Positions 6,901-10,716 of a stretch of DNA of 10,716 bases are shown in pieces. The notes beneath the pieces were generated by a model, which saw only the letters and a program-made list of their open reading frames with translations, was not told the DNA's origin and did no database searches. Position 1 is the first letter of the stretch; every line of letters begins with the position of its first letter. The position numbers were made by a program, and so were the translations under genes. This stretch comes from an uncultured Pseudodesulfovibrio sp. (GTDB lineage: Bacteria > Desulfobacterota > Desulfovibrionia > Desulfovibrionales > Desulfovibrionaceae): positions 1-10,716 of the forward strand of contig CAMYLL010000063.1 of the NCBI GenBank assembly GCA_947259235.1, in the 5' to 3' direction.

Positions 6901-7830
6901 ATGATAAACGCATCGCCCAGACGCTATGCGATTTATTCCATCGTCGCCTCGGTCCTGACCCTGACGCTCAAATTCACGGCGTGGGGAATGACCGGTTCCG
7001 TGGGCCTGCTCTCCGACGCCACCGAATCCATCGTCAACCTCACCGCCGGAGTCCTCGCCCTCACGGCCATCACCATAGCCATGCGCCCGGCAGACTCAAG
7101 CCACAGCTACGGTCACGGCAAGGCGGAATACTTCTCCAGCGGCATCGAGGGCATCCTGATCATCGTGGCGGCCTGCGGCATCACCTATGCCGCAGTCGAC
7201 CGCTTCCTCGACCCGCAGGAACTGGTCAACCTGGGCCCCGGCCTCGGCCTGGCGCTTCTCTCATCGGTGATCAACTTCGTTACCGCCCGGGTCATGCTCC
7301 GGGCGGCGGCCCACTTCGATTCCATCACCTTGGAGGCCGACGCCAAACACCTGCTCACCGACGTCTGGACCTCGGTGGGACTGGTGGCGGGGCTGGCCGT
7401 CCTCCTCGTCATGCCCCAGTGGAAGATACTCGATCCCATCATCGCCATCATCATGGCAGCCAACATCATCTTTACCGGAGTCAGCCTCCTGCGCCGTTCC
7501 ATCAGCGGGCTCATGGACGACGCCCTCCCCCAGGCGGAGATCGAGCGCATCGGCGAAGCCATCCACAAGCACCAGGGTGAGCACGCCACCTTCCACGGGC
7601 TACGCACCCGCAAATCCGGCCCCAGACGATTCATTGATTTCCATCTGCTCCTGCCCGGCGAAACCACGGTCCAGGCCGCCCACGACCTGTGCTGCGTCAT
7701 CGAGGAGGAGATCAAGGCCGGGCTCAACCGGGCCGAGGTCACCATCCATGTGGAGCCCATAGAATGTGACTCGTCCTATGACGGCCGCGAGGTCGGCGGG
7801 GAATGCGAAGCCAGCGTGATCATGGAATAA
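6901..7830 (+). CDS. Cation diffusion facilitator (CDF) metal efflux transporter
   Basis: The 309-residue inner-membrane transporter exports divalent metal ions (Zn, Fe, Mn, Co or Ni; not resolved) in exchange for protons. It has the CDF plan: six predicted helices to about residue 205, then a cytoplasmic metal-binding domain. TM2 carries SDATESIVN (38-46, with Asp39 and Ser43 at the site that is Asp-Asp in E. coli YiiP). TM5 carries HLLTD (150-154), the HxxxD half of the transport site. SYGHGKAEY (69-77) is the conserved TM2-TM3 loop. The C-terminal domain keeps His232, 248, 261 and 283, positions equivalent to regulatory zinc ligands of YiiP. The Asp-to-Ser change in TM2 points away from the strictly zinc-type site. 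After the domain is a short acidic tail with Cys289 and Cys302. The ATG lacks a Shine-Dalgarno site and lies 7 bases after the plsY stop, so translation may be coupled. Confidence 0.92.
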   Translation: MINASPRRYAIYSIVASVLTLTLKFTAWGMTGSVGLLSDATESIVNLTAGVLALTAITIAMRPADSSHSYGHGKAEYFSSGIEGILIIVAACGITYAAVDRFLDPQELVNLGPGLGLALLSSVINFVTARVMLRAAAHFDSITLEADAKHLLTDVWTSVGLVAGLAVLLVMPQWKILDPIIAIIMAANIIFTGVSLLRRSISGLMDDALPQAEIERIGEAIHKHQGEHATFHGLRTRKSGPRRFIDFHLLLPGETTVQAAHDLCCVIEEEIKAGLNRAEVTIHVEPIECDSSYDGREVGGECEASVIME

Positions 7831-7888
7831 AAAGGCCGAACTCGCCAGGTTCAAGGCGTTTTCCATACATGGTGAAATCAACAGCGGA

Positions 7889-7980
7889 AACCGCCTTCGG
7901 CGAATTTGCCGGGTGATTTCGCCTCCGGCGGCCAAAGGGCTATACCCCTTTGGAATCCCGCTCTCGCCTTCGGCGAAAAC
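7889..7980. repeat. Compound intergenic hairpin element
   Basis: Three hairpins are packed into about 90 bases. CGCCTTCGGCG occurs twice (7892-7902 and 7965-7975), each a small stem with a stable C(UUCG)G loop. Between them an 8-bp stem, CCAAAGGG/CCCTTTGG (7932-7939 with 7946-7953), closes a 6-base loop and is preceded by GCCTCCGGCGGC (7921-7932). The first hairpin can also pair imperfectly with the 7917-7932 stretch. From memory, similar strings occur between many Desulfovibrio genes. The role is unknown: termination, mRNA 3'-end protection or a REP-like mobile repeat. Confidence 0.55.
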
Positions 7981-8036
7981 ATTCATTTACAGGGGGCTGG
8001 CGACCGTACCAACCCGGGACAAAATCTTACCATGAA

Positions 8037-8070
8037 AGAAGCCCCGAAACCGTCATGGTTCGGGGCTTCT
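8037..8070. terminator. Symmetric, probably bidirectional terminator downstream of hflX
   Basis: A perfect 12-bp stem (AGAAGCCCCGAA with TTCGGGGCTTCT) closes a 10-base loop whose edges can pair further around one bulged A. On the minus strand it is followed by TTTC and would end the hflX transcript about 100 bases after its stop. On the plus strand the last stem bases TTCTT can serve as a short T-tract for transcripts from the CDF side. Confidence 0.75.
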
Positions 8071-8170
8071 TGCATATGTATCAACAGGTATGGAAAACGT
8101 CTTGGAACCTGCCAGGTCCGGCCTTTCTTCATCCCATCTAGACCAAAAAGCGACACGCGCCCCTTGCGGG

Positions 8171-9778
8171 TCAGCTGTCGAGCTTGCCCCAGGGAATGGT
8201 GTCAAGAATGGCCTCCACCACCGGCTCCAGGGAGGCACGGTCGATGGCCGAGGCGGGGATGCCTTCAGGAAAAACGTTGCGCATGGTTTCCCGCGCCTCG
8301 GTGTCGAGGCGGTCCCATTTGTTGAGCACGAGGATGACGGGAAGCTCGCCCAGTTCCATATCGACAAGGATGGACCGCACCGCCTCCACCTGCTCCTCCA
8401 CCTCCGGGTGCGACACGTCGCAGACCAGCACCAGCAGATCGGCAGACTCCAGCTCCTCCAGAGTGGCCCGGAACGCTTCCTTGAGGTCCGGCGGCAACCG
8501 GCGGATAAACCCGACGGTATCCGTCAGCACCACCTCGCGCTCACGGGGGAAGCGGATGCGGCGGCTGGTGGGGTCCAGGGTGGCGAAGAGCTTGTCCTCA
8601 GCCAGCACCTTGGACTGGGTCAGGGTGTTGAGCAGCGTGGACTTGCCCGCGTTGGTATAGCCCACCAGCGAGACGATGGGCAGTCCGGCCTTGGCCCGGC
8701 GCTCGCGGGTCTGGGTCCGGCGCTTGCGCACCTGGGCCAGTTCCTTCTTGAGGCGGGTCAGGCGGTCGTCGATGCGGCGGCGGTCCATCTCGAGCTTTGT
8801 CTCGCCCGGACCGCGTCCGCCGATGCCGCCCATGAGCCTCGACATGGCCCTGTTCTTGCCCACCAGTCTGGGCAGGGTGTACTTGAGCTGGGCCATCTCC
8901 ACCTGGAGTTTGCCCGACGCACTGGTGGCATGCTGGGCGAAGATATCGAGAATGAGCTGGGTGCGGTCGAGTATCTTGCGCTCGGTGACCTCCGCCAGAT
9001 TGCGGATCTGGGTCGGCGACAGCTCCTGATCGAAGATGATCACCGAGGCGTTGGCCTGGAGGGCCTTGACCTCAAGCTCGGCCAGCTTGCCCTTGCCCAT
9101 GATGAACTTGGGGTTCTTCTTGCGCACGCGCTGGATCATGGTCCCGGCGGCGGTCAGCCCGGCGGTGTCCGCCAGTTCGGCCAGCTCCTCCAGCGACAGT
9201 TCCTGAACAGTGTGCGCAGTATCGTCCACGCTGACGAGCAGCACCCGCTCCTGGCCGTCGTCCAGGTCGCGGGCGTCGAGCTGGCGGCTGAACTCGTCCT
9301 CAAGGGCCTCCACGATCTCACCCAAGTCGAGGTCGATCCGGTCCCATCGAATCGGGGGAAATACTTCGTAGCTCTTGTCGTCGGGATTGGGTGGCAGCAG
9401 ATGGGCCACCTGCGCGGTCCGGGGGCCGCCTTGGACCACGGTCAGGACCGTGACCGAGTCCAGGCGCAGAAAGACCATGTCCATCAGGTCTTCCTGTGAC
9501 AGCGGCTCGTCCGCGAGATGTGTATGGAGCAGGCGCAGGCCGCGCAGACGGCCCGACGCCATGCGCGCGCGGGGCAATTCGGGGATGAATATGGCGCGGT
9601 TGTCGCCCACCAGGACCATCTCGACTTTGCCCTGGCGGTCTATGAGCAAGGCCAGTTGGCGTCCCATGTCGCCGCTGATGTCGGCGAGCTCCCGGGCCTG
9701 GTCTATGGTGTAATTCTCGTCCGGCGGAAACTGCCGCTGATACAGACGCCCGAGACGCTTGATCTGGTTGGGCTTCAA
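8171..9778 (-). CDS. hflX: GTPase HflX, ribosome-splitting factor, with long N-terminal extension
   Basis: HflX is a GTPase that binds the 50S subunit and splits stalled ribosomes, notably under heat stress. Numbered from the TTG at 9778 (535 residues), an N-terminal extension covers about 1-175. The HflX domain with its coiled-coil follows (about 178-360, including [10 protein letters not shown] and the glycine-rich [13 protein letters not shown] at 318-330). The G domain has G1 GYTNAGKST (373-381), G2 around Thr400/Thr404, G3 DTVG (420-423), G4 NKWD (486-489) and G5 SA (510-511). E. coli HflX is about 426 residues, so the extra length is at the N-terminus. The start is uncertain: the TTG has no properly spaced Shine-Dalgarno site, but 33 bases upstream an in-frame ATA (9809-9811) follows AAAGGAG by 6 bases and would add [11 protein letters not shown]. 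The gene follows the IMP cyclohydrolase on the same strand after a 60-93 base gap, likely in one operon. Confidence 0.93.
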   Translation of the reverse strand: MKPNQIKRLGRLYQRQFPPDENYTIDQARELADISGDMGRQLALLIDRQGKVEMVLVGDNRAIFIPELPRARMASGRLRGLRLLHTHLADEPLSQEDLMDMVFLRLDSVTVLTVVQGGPRTAQVAHLLPPNPDDKSYEVFPPIRWDRIDLDLGEIVEALEDEFSRQLDARDLDDGQERVLLVSVDDTAHTVQELSLEELAELADTAGLTAAGTMIQRVRKKNPKFIMGKGKLAELEVKALQANASVIIFDQELSPTQIRNLAEVTERKILDRTQLILDIFAQHATSASGKLQVEMAQLKYTLPRLVGKNRAMSRLMGGIGGRGPGETKLEMDRRRIDDRLTRLKKELAQVRKRRTQTRERRAKAGLPIVSLVGYTNAGKSTLLNTLTQSKVLAEDKLFATLDPTSRRIRFPREREVVLTDTVGFIRRLPPDLKEAFRATLEELESADLLVLVCDVSHPEVEEQVEAVRSILVDMELGELPVILVLNKWDRLDTEARETMRNVFPEGIPASAIDRASLEPVVEAILDTIPWGKLDS

Positions 9779-9817
9779 CCCTTGCAGGTTGCCCTTTGGC
9801 TTCTGGGCTATGGCCCG

Positions 9818-9824
9818 CTCCTTT
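9818..9824 (-). promoter_or_regulatory. Shine-Dalgarno site for hflX pointing to an ATA start
   Basis: AAAGGAG on the minus strand is the only good ribosome-binding site in front of hflX. It lies 6 bases before ATA (9811-9809), in frame with hflX, and 39 bases before the first standard start (TTG at 9778). A small stem, CCTTCAG with CTGAAAGG and one bulged A (bases 9820-9838), overlaps it and could partly hide it. Confidence 0.5.
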
Positions 9825-9871
9825 CAGCCCGCTGAAGGCAGCACCCTGCGGCGCTGTCCGCAACCGGCCCG

Positions 9872-10468
9872 TTACGCTTCGTTTTCGGCCAGATAGCTGG
9901 CGATCATGGCGTCGTATTCGGACACCAGCCTGAAAGTCAGGGCTGCCATCTCCTTGCGCAGGGCGAGGGACACTCCCCCGGACTGGGCAATCTCTTCCAT
10001 GACACGGGGATAATACTGCGGATCGGGAACCACGAGAATGGAATGGAAGTTCTTGGCCGAGGCGCGCAGCATGGTCGGTCCGCCGATGTCGATCTGCTCG
10101 ACAGCGTCCCTGAGCCCGAGTCCCTTGCTGGCCGCCTGGGCAAAGTTGTAGAGATTGACGCAGATGAGGTCGAAAGGCTCGATGCCGAAATCGCGCAGGG
10201 TTTCCATGTGGCCGTCGTCGTCCTTGTCGGCCAGGATGCCGCCGTGGATCATGGGATGCAGCGTTTTGACGCGGCCGCCGAGGATCTCGGGAAAGTCGGT
10301 GACGTCGCTGACGGGGGTGACGGACAGACCGGCCTCGGCCAGCATCTTCTTGGTACCGCCGGTGGAGACCAGTTCACAGCCGTTTTCAGCCAGGAACTTA
10401 CCGAACTCGGCCAGGCCGGATTTATCGGTAACGGACAAAATAGCTCGTTTGACAGGCAACAGGTTCAT
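9872..10468 (-). CDS. purH: Stand-alone IMP cyclohydrolase (PurH N-terminal half)
   Basis: The 198-residue cytoplasmic enzyme closes the ring of FAICAR to give IMP, the last step of purine synthesis. The whole protein is an MGS-like IMP cyclohydrolase domain: SVTDKSG (12-18), STGGT (35-39), GRVKTLHPMIHGGIL (65-79), VNLYNFAQ (104-111), IDIGGPTMLRASAKN (126-140) and EYDAMIASYL (184-193). Lys68, Tyr107, Asp127 and Lys139 match residues lining the active site in bifunctional PurH. It stops just past the domain, where a bifunctional PurH would continue into the transformylase. A true stop with no transformylase remnant downstream argues for a real single-domain gene, not a broken one. Its partner is encoded at 2424-3698 on the other strand. 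The ATG at 10468 is preceded by AGAGGA (10475-10480), 6 bases away. hflX follows on the same strand without a clear terminator. Confidence 0.95.
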   Translation of the reverse strand: MNLLPVKRAILSVTDKSGLAEFGKFLAENGCELVSTGGTKKMLAEAGLSVTPVSDVTDFPEILGGRVKTLHPMIHGGILADKDDDGHMETLRDFGIEPFDLICVNLYNFAQAASKGLGLRDAVEQIDIGGPTMLRASAKNFHSILVVPDPQYYPRVMEEIAQSGGVSLALRKEMAALTFRLVSEYDAMIASYLAENEA

Positions 10469-10571
10469 GCACAGTCCTCTCTATGTGTTTTGAGAGGCTG
10501 TGCCAGATTTGTCCGGCAAAGGCAAGCGGCGACCAAAGGCTCTCCCCGACCTGACGCGTGAGTTCAGAGGC

Positions 10572-10615
10572 TGATTTCCCGCCCCATCCGCCGTGGCAGA
10601 CGGGACGGGAAATCA
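10572..10615. repeat. Inverted repeat downstream of the right-edge gene, possible terminator
   Basis: A perfect 10-bp stem, TGATTTCCCG with CGGGAAATCA, is extended by three more pairs past one mismatch. It lies 20 bases past the stop of the right-edge minus-strand gene and upstream of the IMP cyclohydrolase. No T-run follows on either strand, so it is not a textbook intrinsic terminator. It may be a weak or Rho-assisted terminator, or a 3'-end stabiliser. Confidence 0.45.
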
Positions 10616-10635
10616 ACGGGGAGGGGAGACCATAG

Positions 10636-10716
10636 TTAAGCCTGGAGCTGTTCCAGCAGTTCCTTGGCGGCGTCAAAGTCGGGATTGGACTCGAGAATCT
10701 TCTCAAGCTGCTCCCG
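10636..10716 (-). CDS. C-terminal end of a TPR-like helical protein (partial)
   Basis: The last 26 codons plus the TAA stop (10636-10638) of a minus-strand gene entering from the right. The residues, ending in NPDFDAAKELLEQLQA, are amphipathic and helical with the NP-x-(F)-x-A-A pattern typical of tetratricopeptide repeats. That is a hint only; the function cannot be judged from this fragment. The reading frame is supported by the stop followed by a non-coding stretch with the inverted repeat at 10572-10615. Confidence 0.6.
   Translation of the reverse strand, partial: REQLEKILESNPDFDAAKELLEQLQA

Larger units (their letters stand above)
7831..8170. other. Gene-free region between convergent CDF and hflX genes
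   Basis: This 340-base stretch has no convincing gene. From left to right it holds a weak stem (CGCC...GGCG followed by TTTT, about 7845-7862) that could end the CDF transcript, the compound hairpin element at 7889-7980, and the strong symmetric terminator at 8037-8070. About 100 bases with nothing recognisable lie before the hflX stop. Short open frames here have no family resemblance and no ribosome-binding sites. Confidence 0.7.

Noticed and set aside
7906..8325. Small plus-strand open frames in the convergent intergenic region
   Set aside because: They run through hairpins and a terminator, lack ribosome-binding sites and extend into antisense hflX.
8090..9499. A 469-codon plus-strand open frame opposite hflX
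   Set aside because: Mirror frame of hflX with repetitive His/Gly/Leu composition, no recognisable domain and no ribosome-binding site.
10490..10515. A TGGCAC string upstream of the IMP cyclohydrolase gene, considered as a sigma54 promoter
   Set aside because: The matching TTGC element at the required distance is missing.
1..10716. tRNA, rRNA, CRISPR repeats, insertion sequences or phage genes
   Set aside because: No cloverleaf-like segments, regularly spaced repeats, transposase or integrase motifs, or terminal inverted repeats were seen on reading both strands; a covariance-model scan was not possible.

Overview
The window looks like chromosomal DNA of a GC-rich sulfate reducer of the Desulfovibrionaceae type (Desulfovibrio or Pseudodesulfovibrio). 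This is an inference from the GC-rich coding style, the abundance of MCP-type receptors, the two separate single-domain PurH proteins, and an intergenic hairpin element whose style I associate with Desulfovibrio genomes. No phage, plasmid, transposase, CRISPR array, rRNA or tRNA was recognised. The content is mostly housekeeping.

Layout. At the left edge, on the minus strand, are the first 78 codons of a membrane sensor with a PilJ/NarX-like N-terminus. Next, also minus, is a full-length chemoreceptor (single Cache, HAMP and MCP signalling domains) ending at a strong terminator. Its reading frame appears to slip at a run of eight C (G on the coding strand) close to the 3' end. That slip replaces a tail that would end in a CheR-binding-like pentapeptide. 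A divergent intergenic region separates it from a plus-strand gene for stand-alone AICAR transformylase, which also has a terminator. A small minus-strand SemiSWEET transporter follows, divergent from a plus-strand RNase II-family exoribonuclease. Then come plsY and a CDF cation efflux gene in a tight plus-strand pair.

A gene-free stretch (7831-8170) holds a compound hairpin element and a bidirectional terminator. Beyond it the minus strand carries hflX and, upstream of hflX, a stand-alone IMP cyclohydrolase. The last bases hold the 3' end of another minus-strand gene with TPR-like residues.

How the genes relate. The AICAR transformylase and the IMP cyclohydrolase are the two halves of what is usually one bifunctional PurH. 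Together they perform the last two steps of IMP synthesis, but here they are separate genes about 6 kb apart on opposite strands. The two receptors belong to chemotaxis or signal transduction, plsY to phospholipid synthesis, the CDF protein to metal efflux, HflX to ribosome rescue and the RNB protein to RNA decay. I see no new multi-gene system. The observations most worth following are the homopolymer frameshift in the receptor tail, the split PurH, and a possible ATA start codon for hflX.
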